The notes beneath the pieces were generated by a model that worked only from the letters and a program-made list of their open reading frames with translations, searched no databases and had not been told where the DNA came from. Position numbers and translations under genes: made by a program. From NCBI GenBank assembly GCA_021234535.1, contig CM037833.1, positions 5,788,709 to 5,852,708 on the forward strand: DNA of 64,000 nucleotides, in the 5' to 3' direction. This DNA is from Stichopus chloronotus. Taxonomy: Eukaryota > Echinodermata > Holothuroidea > Aspidochirotida > Stichopodidae. Of this stretch, positions 11,221 through 22,500 are shown one piece after another; the first letter of the stretch is position 1; each line of letters opens with the position of its first letter.

Positions 11221-11582
11221 ATAACATATACAAAAACTTCTTTAGGGAGAACCGTACAAAATCTAGCGTATCTATTGTAACTCATTGATACCAAACTGCA
11301 AGAGTAAAGGACTTCAAATCATTTGAAATGTTTTATCGCATACTTATTTAGCGTCAAATGAATATATACGCGTAAATTTCTTTCATTTTATGTGCTTAAT
11401 TATAAGAACACCTAAAATGACAAAGCAAATACCCTTGGCGGACGTCACCAATGCACCCGCTGGAAACCCTCCTACTTTGAGAACATGTGAATTTTATACG
11501 GGTAGAAAATTTGACAGACATAATGACAATCTGCTCATGTCAACCGATTGTTGATTACATTCATTTCTTTTCCTTCATTTAG

Positions 11583-12320
11583 GTGTAATGCGAGAAAGAA
11601 GGGTGTAGCAGGCGGTTCAAAAATCGCCATAACATAAAGGGGCATGTAAGAAAGGTACATACCCCATTCACGCAGTTATGCAATCAATGCGGTCGGAGTT
11701 CAGAACAAAGTGGGAGTTGGAGCGTCATGAAAAATCAGTGTATGCGCACAATCGTCAAAGAAAGACAGAAGAAATACCGTCGGAATTGGAAACAGCGCCG
11801 ATGCAGGTGGATCATGGGGACGTGACGAGTTACACCTCGGGGGGTCGTGGCCTGGAACCACCGATTTGGGCCGACATCCCTGCTAGGGGGGAGGGGGAAA
11901 CCCACAAAAGGGGATGGGACCCAGTACCCAGCCTGGAACGGCCCCTGTATTTCGCCACTACAAAATTAAAATTTCAATTTTCTTCTTCGGCAGATCCACC
12001 CTATGTTCCTGACACGTCGAGTACAGCATCCAGCCTGGATGACACAACTTCAAGCAGCGAAAATGAGGGTAATCCTGTCCGACGAGGCCGGAAGCGAGCA
12101 CGAAACTTACCAAAATGGAAGAAAGGCGTTCCTAAAACAAACCGCGCATAGGGCTTCAAGTATGCAGAAGTCAATGATGAGGAAGCTTCTGCCAAGAAAG
12201 AAGGGAAAGCATTTTTGACTCCTACGGACTTAGACATGGCTAGTTGGACAGAGAGGCAAGCTGCAGGCACCAGACCTGCAGATTTTACCGGAACCTCAAT
12301 CCAGTTCTGAGGTAGGAGAA
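11583..12320 (+). pseudogene. C2H2 zinc-finger-like exon and Ser/acidic tail, degenerate
   Basis: An acceptor TTTAG is followed by a frame with two C2H2-like fingers. One has Cys-x4-Cys and the FKNRHN.KGHVRKVH region. The other has CNQCGRS, then after a one-base shift TKWELERHEKSVYAH. A later open stretch (11,990-12,150) is Ser/Asp/Glu-rich and then basic (VRRGRKRARNLPKWKKG). The one-base shift is present in both units (48,450-49,230). The fingers are assigned from Cys/His spacing only. Confidence 0.4.
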
Positions 12321-14631
12321 GAGAGTGGTTGACGAGAGTCTACCACCGCAGCTGGAGTGCTCAGATCGCGTAGCAAATCCACACTCGATACTAGCGTCTT
12401 CTGGACCCATGCCGACCAAGGGAAAGAAGAGTCAAAACCCTCCTTTGGCAAAGGAGAAGTCGATAGCAAAAAGGAAGCGCAGCCCTTGTACATCTCACTC
12501 TGCTAGAAGCAATCACACAGCCCCCCACGAAGTACCTCCAGATCAAGCTCTACCAACATCGACCTTCACTCAATGCTCTGCCCTGTGTCAACACAGGGTC
12601 TTTGGGTAAGCAAATAATGGTTTGGGGGTATGTAACTCATGAGCAATAAGGAAGGCTACGCTTGGATACATCTGTGTAACCAAGCTCTATCAACATCGAC
12701 CTTCACTCAATGCTCTGCCCTGTGTCAATACGTACTTTGAAATTATACTCATGAGCAATAAGGAAGGCTATGCTTAGATACATTTGTGTAACCGTTCAAG
12801 TAACCTCATTATGATCTCTGTTTCAATTTCTCACAAGTCAGGTAGATACAATATCATTCCAGTTCTGTTCATGTCAACCAGATTGCTGTTCACTTCTTCG
12901 ATTTGGGTTGTGGGGTATGTCACCCACTGATCCAAGAGTTGCAATTGATGAGAAAATATTGAAATTACGAAGTGCACTTGAGTTGGAATGTCACATTTCT
13001 ACTAAGGGCTTTTGGAATACACTTAAAGGTTTGAATTGAAAATCTGAACTAATTGAAGAAGAGAAGTTACTATTTCTTTCTTTACACATGCAATTTTCAG
13101 ATCAAGTTCTTTGTTTAGTATAGTACTTACTGCGTTCGATATAAAGTACATCAAATTAGAGTGGGTCAAGCTTTGTATACGAGTTAATTATCGGTTAATT
13201 CATTGTATGATTATACTTGATACATTGGATTTTATGTCACCTTTCATTGATTCTTAACTTGATATGACATGTTAACAAAGTTTTTAGTGTGTGATCTCAC
13301 GTGATCGCAGATAACCTTCGATTTCCTTAAAAACAGTACGGTCATTCCACTGGATGCAACACATTCACATGCTATGTACCAAAAGGTTTCATGATTTGTC
13401 TTGAGATATCATGTTATCAAACTTTTCAACTTTAGTCCTCTTCTGTCAATAGACGACCTATGATTGCCACTTAGAACAACTATTTTTCCAACACAAACAT
13501 TAGTCCAACACAAACATATGCAGCAATACGTGCCGAGTGTGAGAAACGTATTTTTTTTTATAAAGGTATCGTGTAATAAGTTAAATGTAACAAAGACACA
13601 GACATACACACGCAATCATAGGTTTCTGTTTTCATCTCAACTAATTTACATCGTGGAAACCGCAATGCATTTGCACGCGTTTGTTGTACCTACACTGCCT
13701 AATAAAGCATGTAGGCAATACTATTTAAATCATTATGATCACACATGAAAAAAAAATATTGGGGTTACTATCACAAACTGAAAATCATTACTTGCATCGA
13801 TTGCGCAATCAATTAATACAACTGGTTTAGTCCATGATCTCTAAGTAGTCACCACACCTTTCGATTTCTTCGAAGTTTTTTCCATATCCTCAAGCTAACG
13901 AAACGTAAACACATCGGGATCTTACACGCGACTAGAATGAAGAAACGCGTATTTCACATCTAACGAGATTCATGGTCTTAACTGTCCAGTTGCTGAAAAA
14001 CCACACACGGAAGATGTAAACATTGAGATTCCTAAAAGGACAAGAAATTACTGAATAGCAAACAATAAAAGAGCAGATGAGTTAAAAGAAGACTCCTTCA
14101 CAGACATTTTATGCAGTCAACTCTTCTTAACATCCTGCTCCGCCAAGAGAAAGTCCAACGATAGAAGTGTCAATCACAGAGCAATAGCCGTGTTGCAATA
14201 GCCATGTTGCAGAAGGGCAACATTGCCATTGTAGCACAACTTTATAAACCATTAATGCAAAGGGATCCAATGGGGAGCTTTGGAGGCCTGCCCCTCCCCC
14301 TTTTGGAATTTTTTTTCACCATAGACTCTACACCTAACAATGCTCCAATATTTTGGTATGTGACCATGCCGTATTTGCGTTTGGGTTCCTAATTTTGCCC
14401 CCTCCCCCGAAAGGTAACTGATATTCCTAGAATATTAAACTTATTTTAGATGTGAAAATGTAATAAAATTACCTGTAGTTTAGGTTCCCTGGTAGCGACT
14501 TTAATGCATATTGAACAATGAGAACACTAGCAAAATGCTAACCATCAACGTGTGATACATTGTATAAGAAAAATTAGTAAAACTGCAATGAATAATCATG
14601 TCATGTAATTGTCCTTCTATACAGACAATCT
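12321..14631. other. non-coding, with collapsed local duplication
   Basis: Holds a basic open frame (12,325-12,609) ending near a GGTAAGC donor-like site, then fragments of a locally repeated block ('CTCAATGCTCTGCCCTGTGTC' at about 12,575 and 12,710). Unit 2 has this block as a nearly complete tandem pair. The rest (12,800-14,600) is AT-rich with a (CA)-rich spot near 13,595. No gene is supported. Confidence 0.4.
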
Positions 14632-14893
14632 GGTATGTAATGGGCAGACAAGGTAGAAGCTGGTTTCAATGCTCAGAGATTTGATGGACAGCAAGAAGTC
14701 CTTGAAGATGCTGTTGAAGCTTCAGAGAGTAGTTCGGTACAGGACAATGAGGAGAGTGAAATACATGAGGATGCTTTAGAAGATGATGTGGAGGGAGACC
14801 CTGTGTGGGAAGAGTTTGAAAGAGAGTACTACTATCCAGGACTTGAAGATATGGATGCAGTTGATCTTAGTGTTGGCGATGAAGATCTATGAC
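14632..14893 (+). pseudogene. acidic protein exon, likely 3' terminal
   Basis: Follows the acceptor ATACAG at about 14,624. The frame ADKVEAGFNAQRFDGQQEVL continues into a strongly acidic tail and ends VGDEDL before TGA. In unit 2 (52,085-52,450) the frame begins with an ATG lost in unit 1 (ATGTAATGG versus ATGGAATGG), but the last part is deleted. Function unknown; it could be the end of the zinc-finger gene upstream. Confidence 0.35.
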
Positions 14894-15889
14894 GACACCA
14901 GTGAAAAAGATCATGCTGAGGAGTAGTCGAGTATAAAGTAACAATACTTAACGAAACATGCTATTTTTAAAATCTGTGTTTAATCAAACTGTACCTCGCA
15001 ATCATTTCAATTTAGCTTACAACCACTGTTTGGCATTAGCTGTTACTCATGGTTCCCACAAGATGGAAAAGATATTAAAATGTCTCGGATTTTTTTTTTC
15101 GGGGGGGGGGGAACTGCCCAGGCTGGGAGAATCATGACATTAATTCCGGGAAAAAATTGTTGAAAAGTCATGGAACCTAAAAAAAAAACAATGCAGAAAT
15201 GCATTGAGGTTTTGATGACCCGATTTAGAGAATTTTTTTCCGGAATCTGATATAATAGCATTGACTATGTGTCAGATTGAGCTACGTATGCTTTATATCA
15301 AATGTGAGATCTGCACAATCTTCCTTTCTTGAGATCATATCTACATGTTCACAATCTGACGCTTCTTGACATGCGACGACCTACTTCCATTAAAGACTAA
15401 CGTTCTTCTGCTAAATGAGATAAAACTACACATTGAATACGACATCTGTGAAGGCTTCCCTTCTTGAGATAATATGTTTACAAGAGTTCCACACTGTGAG
15501 CCTGTTGAACGCACATAACCTTTGACCTTCACTAAAGAAAATCAATAACTTCTTACTGAGAGCATACAACCAGTAAGTGATATACCAGGATAGTAGTAAC
15601 AAATAATACCAACAGGAACTTAATTTGTATGTAGAATAATAACCAAGGCCCAGGAGACTAATGATTAAGGCATTGGTGAGTGTTTTTGTTTCTGTGCCGT
15701 TTTCATGAAAAAGTACAGAGTGACAATGTTCGTTTTCATTTTATTCACATTCACTGATACCCAACAGGCCAGTTGGTCAAAATGTTATATGTAAATCGAT
15801 CTTGTGTTAGTAATGTAAATCAGAGTTCATTGTCTCTTGGATAGAGTAAGTCCCTCCCAGTCGGAATTAGTTAAGAATCCTAACTCATC
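14894..15889. other. non-coding with degenerate TGACC array
   Basis: Contains a T-run followed by a G-run at about 15,090-15,112 and a decayed TGACC-type array at about 15,290-15,545 (two to three units, motifs TTCTTGAGAT and ACCTTTGACC). Otherwise nothing was seen. Confidence 0.5.
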
Positions 15890-16027
15890 ATGGCAATCAA
15901 ATCTACTTCTCCCAATGACGGCCAATCTATGGGTACACTTGACCTTGATATTGATAGAATGAGAACATCAAATGTAAACAGATTAATAACAGCAACCGAG
16001 GAGGGAGTACTGAGAGTATACAATACA
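15890..16027 (+). CDS. first coding exon of an NHL/propeller-like gene remnant
   Basis: ATG at 15,890 opens 46 codons (MAIKSTSPNDGQSMG ... EEGVLRVYNT) to a clean GTAAGT donor at 16,028. In unit 2 (53,148-53,279) the exon is open with exactly two codons removed, which suggests protein-level constraint. The 'LITATEEGVLRVYN' segment resembles a beta-propeller blade strand. I could not connect it in frame to the next exon. Confidence 0.4.
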
Positions 16028-16204
16028 GTAAGTAATTTGGATGTAGAATAATAACCAAGGTCCTGTAAACTAATGATTTAGGTATTGGTAAGTGCGACCA
16101 TTTGTCTAGATTACGTCTTTTAGTGTTTCGCACTCGATTCTGTGTGATTTCAGATTTTTTCCGTTCAAATTTTTCGACAGTTTTTGCTGCCAGCTCGTCC
16201 TAAT

Positions 16205-16975
16205 TTAGTAAATGTACACACTATACATATGGCAGAGATACGCATTTGAAATGCTCATGTTTGTCACAAAAATTCATAATCCTGACCTCCAAGGTTTATA
16301 ATATCAATCATGACACAACAGGAAGTAGAAATGGTGTGCGATGGAAGTTGTTAGCCATACAGATCTATACGATAGTCACAGGATAGGCTGCAAGGTGTGT
16401 ACGCAAAATTTGTAAAAGTTTTCATTACACAGTAACGATGATCACCGTACAGTACAATACCGTGATGGAGTAGCGAGGTGTATGGTCGTCAGCGAGACTG
16501 GAGACATTTATGTTGGTTTGCTAGGATCCAACAAGGTGATTGTGTTTGATGGTGAATTAAATATCGTTAAATCAACTACCTTATAGTGTGTAAACGTACA
16601 CACTATATGTATTACAGAGATAAGCATGTGAAATTCTCATGTTTGTAAAAAGAGGATTCATCATCCTGACCTCGAAGTTTTATAATATCAATCATCACAC
16701 AACAGGAACAGGAGGTAGAATTGGGTGTGCGATGGTAAGTTTGTCGCCATTCAGATCTATACGATAGTCACAGGATAGGCTGCAAGGTGTGTACGCAAAA
16801 CTTGTAAACTTTCGATTACACAGTAACGATGATCACCGTACAGTACAATACCGTGATGGAGTAGCGAGGTGTATGGTCGTCAGCGAGACTGGAGACATTT
16901 ATGTTGGTTTGGTAGGATCCAACAAGATGATAGTGTTTGATGGTGAATTAAATATCATTAAATCAATCACCTTGC
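16205..16975. repeat. local tandem duplication of the NHL-like exon, unit 1 only
   Basis: About 385 bp (16,205-16,590) recur immediately at 16,591-16,975, beginning TGTACACACTATA / CGTACACACTATA and ending in ATTAAATATC.TTAAATCAA. Unit 2 has a single copy (53,460-53,830). Confidence 0.75.
16441..16586 (+). pseudogene. NHL-repeat-like exon fragment, first copy
   Basis: Same reading as the next copy (VARCMVVSETGDIYVGL, then a VFDGELNIVKS-type end). 'Gly-Asp-Ile-Tyr-Val' followed by 'ValPheAsp' is typical of NHL blades in TRIM/NHL proteins. The frame closes shortly after the repeat. Confidence 0.4.
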
Positions 16976-17007
16976 TTAGAATCTGGAGTGGATGGCCAAT
17001 TGGCTAA
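16830..17007 (+). pseudogene. NHL-repeat-like exon fragment, second copy
   Basis: The frame YRDGVARCMVVSETGDIYVG continues to IVFDGELNIIKS and stops at 17,005. One or two propeller blades at most, so this is a fragment of a larger gene or a decayed copy. Unit 2 has the equivalent at about 53,690-53,868. Confidence 0.42.
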
Positions 17008-17325
17008 GTGTAATAGCAGACACTTCAAAGGTTTTTAATTTGCAAGAATCCGAGGTTAATTGCACACTTTACTGTGCAGAACATGTTTCTCTGGCTATGA
17101 AAGCAAAATACAGTAGCTGGAGTGTGCCACTACTATATTCCAATCGTGCGCTTTGAAAATCAACCAACAGAGTGTTTGTTTTGATTTTATTCCCATTCAC
17201 TGATAACCAATAGTGAAGTTCGTTCAAACGTACATGAACCAGTTTTATGTAAGTAATACAAATCAGTGCTCTTTCTCTCCTGGATAGAGCAAGTCCCTCC
17301 CAGTCGGAATTAGTTCAGAATCATC

Positions 17326-17442
17326 ATGGCAATCAAATCTCTTTCTCTCTCTGACGGCCAATCGGACTGGCCTATCCCAAATCAGTTTGAGTTGTGGGAT
17401 TGGGGTTTACTTTATTGGAGCCGGGGTAATCCAGAGCCGTAG
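17326..17442 (+). CDS. second 'MAIKS' first-exon paralogue
   Basis: The ATG context and the first 12 codons repeat the exon at 15,890 (MAIKSLSLSDGQS). It sits behind the same upstream sequence (AAGTCCCTCCCAGTCGGAAT). It reads on for 38 codons into the MITE and stops. This is a local duplicate whose 3' part was replaced by the MITE; in unit 2 the ATG region is partly deleted. Confidence 0.3.
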   Translation: MAIKSLSLSDGQSDWPIPNQFELWDWGLLYWSRGNPEP

Positions 17443-17465
17443 CCTGGGCAAAATCCCTGGGGGGG

Positions 17466-17620
17466 AGTAGTATGGGGGAGTATAGACACCACACCTTTGT
17501 GATGTAAATTTTTCTATTGTGTCCGGATTAAGGATTATGAATATTAATGAGGGGGGCGGAATGGGGTCAGGTGATGTCATGCTTAATGCATGAATGACGT
17601 CATTATTAGAGCACCCTCTA
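17466..17620. repeat. Polinton left terminal inverted repeat
   Basis: About 155 bp matching the reverse complement of 32,926-33,078. By eye the arms differ by one G in a G-run, one inserted A and one A/G substitution. Contains a perfect TGACGTCA palindrome. Confidence 0.93.
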
Positions 17621-17632
17621 ATTTTTAAGTCT

Positions 17633-18240
17633 TTGGCCCTTCATTGTTCGCTGAGTTGAATGGACTTGAGTGGACGCTTTTTGTAATCCTAATTACCTCT
17701 TTAACTAAGATTAAGTTAGAGGAGACGACCAGTTTGAAGTATGATGGTAAAGAAATAGTTAAGAAAACAGCGCTGTTACGCTAGGGTTCTCAAATCCTAA
17801 TTGATTGAATAAGAAGTAAATTATTTTCTCTGAAGGAATTACTTAAGAAAGGATTATAGGTGTCTCTTGGCCCTTCATTGTTGGCTAGATGGAATTGGAC
17901 TTGGGATGGACCTAATTGTAATCCTAAGTATCTCTTTTAGTGAGATTAAGGTAGTCAAGATGACTATGTTGAAGTAAGCTTGTAAAGAAAAAAAAGTTAA
18001 GAAACCATCACTTTGACTCTGTAGTTTTCAAATCCAAATTGATCGGATAAGGACTAGTTTTTTTTTTCTTAAGGCATTACTTAAGAAAGGATTATAGATG
18101 TCTCGTTGCTCTTCATTGTTGGCTAGATTGAATTGGACTTGGGAGGGACGCCAATTGTAATCCTAAGTACCTTTTACCGAGCTTAAGTTAGTCAAGATGA
18201 TAAAGTATTTTTAAAAGGAATAGAATTTTTAAAGGAATAG
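17633..18240. repeat. left subterminal tandem repeats (about 3 units)
   Basis: Blocks starting near 17,633, 17,877 and 18,107 share 'CTTCATTGTTGGCTAGAT', 'TGTAATCCTAA', 'AGATTAAG.TAGTCAAGATGA' and 'ACTTAAGAAAGGATTATAG'. Period is about 230-245 bp and the third unit is incomplete. They lie between the inverted repeat and the polymerase gene. Confidence 0.8.
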
Positions 18241-18583
18241 TTGGAACTTGGAGACAAAGGAATGTCAGAGAGTCAAAAGAAGCTCATTAGGCAGTTTTAA
18301 AGACTTGGGTCAATAAAATGAAGTGAAAGTAAAGAAAAAAAAAATGCTGGGTGGTAACCGGTTGGGTGGATCGATCTTCAGGGTTATTGAATAACACTTG
18401 TTTTCTTCATGACGCAACAAGTTTCAGCCAAGTTGTACAGGCTGATTAACTATGCGGGAACATGTCTCTCTGAAAAAGAAATACGAATTTTCTTCATTCG
18501 TCGCTAAGCGTTTGAAGCAGAAACATCGCTCTTTACGTTATCTCTTCAAGAAAATCACTCTTTAGTTAACGAAAGAAAAAAAA
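18241..18583. promoter_or_regulatory. presumed polymerase promoter/leader region
   Basis: About 340 bp between the subterminal repeats and the polymerase ATG, with A-rich tracts near 18,335 and 18,572 and no clear TATA box. Called regulatory only by position. Confidence 0.3.
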
Positions 18584-18764
18584 ATGGCATCTATAGTCAA
18601 AATGATTGCTGACGCAAAGACAGTGGATGAACTGGATGGCATTGTACGTGACGAAAGTCTGACTGAAGTAGAAAGAGGATATTTGTTCAACCGTTTGTGT
18701 TACCTCACAACCAACGGATGTCCAGTTTCCCAAGTGGAAACTGGTGAAATTGAAGGGGAAGAAG
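18584..18764 (+). CDS. Polinton DNA polymerase B, exon 1
   Basis: ATG at 18,584, in A-rich context AAAAAAAATGG, opens 60 codons (MASIVKMIADAKTVDELDGI ... GEIEGEE) and ends one base into a codon before a GTGAGT donor. Exons 2 and 3 also start with AT after AG acceptors, so each junction makes a GAT codon in phase 1. The chain of phases is the main support for this start. The short helical, acidic N-terminus has no known domain. Confidence 0.62.
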
Positions 18765-19204
18765 GTGAGTTAATTTTACTTTTCTCTTTCGTATAAGTGT
18801 TTTCTATAGGTTTTAGCATAATACGTATTTTGTGTATGTGTGTGTTTGTATGTTTGTGGGGTTCGTGTGCGTGTGTGTGTGTATGTGTGTAGTTCTGTAA
18901 GTTTGACTAAAAGTGTCAATCGGTATTAGTGAAATTTTAGGCTTCGAATGGCATGCAGTTACACTACGTCGCCAAGCAATCAGTGTGGAGGAAAGTCGGT
19001 GGTTGTTATACTTCCCAAAAGTCTAGTCCCGTCGTTTTTAACTCCAAAAGATTTACATCAAATTTTGGACCTTCTTCAAAAAGGCCATTTCAGAGTATTG
19101 TTAGTTGTTGTTATTAAGATGTATTTTCTACATACACATATACTGTCTCATATAGCATATTGTAACATGTCCATGGACCGTTCTCTCATTTCACTGTTGC
19201 TTAG

Positions 19205-19303
19205 ATATTGTCCAGTATTGGACTCGGGCAGGGTCTCCTGAATTAGCTGCTAGTCAGAGAGATGCCTTGGAGAGAATTATGGACGGAGATCAGGACGAAA
19301 ATG
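19205..19303 (+). CDS. Polinton DNA polymerase B, exon 2 (repeat motif)
   Basis: 99 bp between a TTAG acceptor and a GTTCGT donor, phase 1 at both ends, exactly 33 codons. It encodes W-x-R-x-GSPEL-x-ASQ-x4-LER-x-M, the same motif that opens exon 3, so the exon looks like an internal duplicate. Skipping or including it would keep the frame. The donor is non-consensus after GT, which lowers confidence. Confidence 0.5.
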
Positions 19304-19560
19304 GTTCGTGTTTTTAATACTTTTTTTTATAATATTTTTTCCCCTACTTTTCTACTTTCTACGTTTTTTTTTTTTACTCTGTTTTATTTATTTGTTTATT
19401 CATTTCTTTACATTCGATTCATTCATTTATCCATTAAATAATTCATTCATTAATTCATTCATTAATTAATTCATTTTCTTTTTTTTTTTGTCGGGTAGTA
19501 TTTTGTCTCATTTCTTTGTTTATTCATTTATCTATTCCATTTATTTTTTCATTGGAACAG
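19304..19560. other. intron with T-rich and ATTC-repeat tract
   Basis: Low-complexity T runs and TTCATTCATTAATT repeats (about 19,380-19,480), ending in a TTGGAACAG acceptor. Confidence 0.5.
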
Positions 19561-22500
19561 ATGAGGTAAGCGAATGGCTTCGATCTGGATCGCCAGAACT
19601 GACCGCAAGCCAGGAAGTCGTCTTGGAGAGAGCAATGACTGGCGGGAGTCACACTGGAGAAGTCAACGAAGGCGCTTCTACTTCGGGGATTCCCAGAGAA
19701 AAAATAGGGGGGAAACGGGACCTAGCCGCTGTACAGGATGAAGACAGCGATGATGAAAACGATGAAGCAGCAAATGATGTAAGCCGTTTTTATGAAATTG
19801 TGAAAGTAAATGAAAAGTACGTTAAAAAGTACAAGGCAACCTCCAGCGATTACAACATTAATTTCAATTTTACGGATGGAGAAGACATTAACGCTCAGCC
19901 TGGTAATTTTACCCAAATTTTAGGCCAGATTTTTGAGCATTTGTTGCATCGCCTTAATGAAAATATTTCCCCCCACGATATGGTCCGAATTGTTCTTAAT
20001 TCGGATCGCTTAGATACGCCTATTGCACTTCCCTTTATTAGGAGACGAGATATGACAGTAGAACGAATGATGGCTAAAATTGAAAGTGTTTTACAGTCAA
20101 ATAAGGACTTGTACTTAGACGAGAACTTTCGTTTAAATTTTATCCACTTGAAAATGCCGTCGGGAGGTGGGAGGTCGAAAGGTTTTAACGGTTTGCAATC
20201 TGTAGAATCATTTTTCCGTGGTAAAAGGTGCATCATTAGGATACCGAAGGATGAGCATGGTGTTTGTTGTGCAAGAGCCATTGCTACGGCTATTGCTATA
20301 CACGAAGGCAAAGACCCCAAACTTGACAAAATCAAAGCTGGTAGAAAAATCCAGCTTGAATTGGCTAAACAATTACACGCTCAAGCAGGCGTTCCTGAGG
20401 GTCATTGCGGTATTCCTGAAGTGGAAGTTTTTCAAAATCATTTGAAATCAAGATATCAAATTATTGTTTTGACATCTTTGCGTTCTCCTTTAGTTTTGTA
20501 TAAAGGACCGCATTTAGCTAAAGGATTTCAAATCTACTTATTTTATCATGATGAACATTATCATCTTTTATTGCAACCAAGTGCGTTTTATGGATACGGC
20601 TATTATTGCCATTTTCATAACAAGTTGTACAATGACAGGTTTAAGCATAGTTGTGAAATGACATGTAACGTATGTTTCCACGGCAATTGTAAGCTTGGAC
20701 CAGACGAAGCCTGGCTTCATTGTGATAGTTGCAATAGGGATTTTAAGAACAGGCAATGCTTTAATTATCATTTGAAACCTAGTAATAATGGGGATAAAAT
20801 GTCTATATGCGAGAGATTTTTTATTTGTGAACATTGCAATAAGTTTGAAAAAGTTCGTAAAACTAAGAAGGGGGTTATTATTCCTCATCATTGCAATGAA
20901 TATTTTTGTACAGTTTGTAAGATCAAAGTGATGGACGGACACAAGTGTGCCATTCAGGTACACTTCGATAAAGTGGGGGACCACTGGGAAAGAAAACATA
21001 ATGGACTGAAAGCGGGTAATAGCGCGACATGTAACCAAAACAAAAGTAGCGAGAAAAAATCTTTGCCACACACCTACGTTTTTTATGATTTCGAAACCAT
21101 ACAAGAAACAGGAACTCATGTACCCAATTTGTGTGTGGCGCAAGTTGTGTGTGAAGATTGTGTAGATGAATCTCTTGAGTCTCCCTGCGAATATTGCCAA
21201 GAAAAACAAGTAATTTTCAAAGGAGCTAACACATTACATGAATTTGGTGAGTGGTTTATGTGAAAAAAGAATTCTACTTTCATAGCGCATAATTTTAAAG
21301 GATTTGACGGTTACTTCATCTTGGAATATTTGTATAAACTAGAATACGTACCGAAAATGATAAAGCAAGGAGGTAAGCTCATGCAAATAGAATTGCCATG
21401 CAACAATATTCGTTTCATCGATTCGGTCAATTTTTTGCCAATGCCCTTAGCAGATCTACCAAAAACCTTCGGTATTACTGAACTACAAAAAGGGTACTTT
21501 CCACATTTATTTAACACGTCTGAAAATCAAAATTACATTGGCCCTTTACCCTCTGCCTCTTTTTACTGTCCAGACTCTATGTCAACAAAAAAGAGACTTG
21601 CGTTCATGACGTGGTACGAAAACGAAGTCCAAACCGGTAAACTGTTTGATTTTCAAAAAGAAATTGTCAGTTATTGCGTCAGTGACGTCGATATTCTTAG
21701 ACGCTGCTGTTTACTATTTCGTAATTTTTTTATGGAGGTGACGAAGAAACATGTTAGTCTGCTATCTGGAGCTTCTTTTGAAAACGATTTAGATGGTATT
21801 GATTGTCACGTAGAGGTAACGGACAATGATGCAGAGTTAAACGCAGAAACTGAACGAGGGGTTGATCCATTTAAACATTGCATCACCATTGCTTCAGTAT
21901 GTAATCTTGTCTTTCGTCGTAATTTCCTACAAAGCGATTCTATTGCTGTCTTTAATAGTCAACAACAGAAAAATCATTCATATGCTGCATTACAATGGTT
22001 ACAGCATGAGCGTGTAAGGCGAAATATTCACATTGAAGATGCCCGGAATGGAGGGGAAAGAAAAATTGGCCCCTATTATGTGGATGGGTTTGCTCCTGAA
22101 ATCAATACTATATTTGCTTACCAAGGGTGTTTTTGGCACGGGTGCCCAGATTGTTATAATGAGGACACCTTACATCCATTGTACAATATCACTATGGGTG
22201 AAGTGTACAAACGAACCGTAAAGACCCGAAAGTTTTTTAGGGATGTTTGTCCAGAATACAAGTATGAAGAGATGTGGGAACATGAATGGTGCGCCCTAAA
22301 GGACGGCTTTTTTACTCCAGAAATGAGAAACAATATTAACAAAGTGCCAAAAAGTTTAACGCCCTTGACGCCCCGTGAAGCTTTCTTTGGCGGTAGAACA
22401 AATGGGATCAAATTATTTCATCAAGTTAAGGGGGAAGAACAAATTAAATACGTGGATTTTTGTTCCTTATATCCATTCGTAAATAAGTATTGCTCTTATC

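Noticed and set aside
13464..13748. 94-codon open frame that could be a small gene.
   Set aside because: The unit 2 equivalent is disrupted by about 130 bp of different sequence and there is no motif or splice context.
20200..20600. OTU-type deubiquitinase domain within the polymerase N-terminal region (Cys-rich CCARA and later His).
   Set aside because: The region is a standard part of Polinton polymerases; a catalytic triad could not be assigned with confidence from sequence alone.
20568..21209. 213-codon minus-strand open frame inside the polymerase.
   Set aside because: It is antisense to conserved polymerase coding sequence with no domain, so it is a shadow frame.
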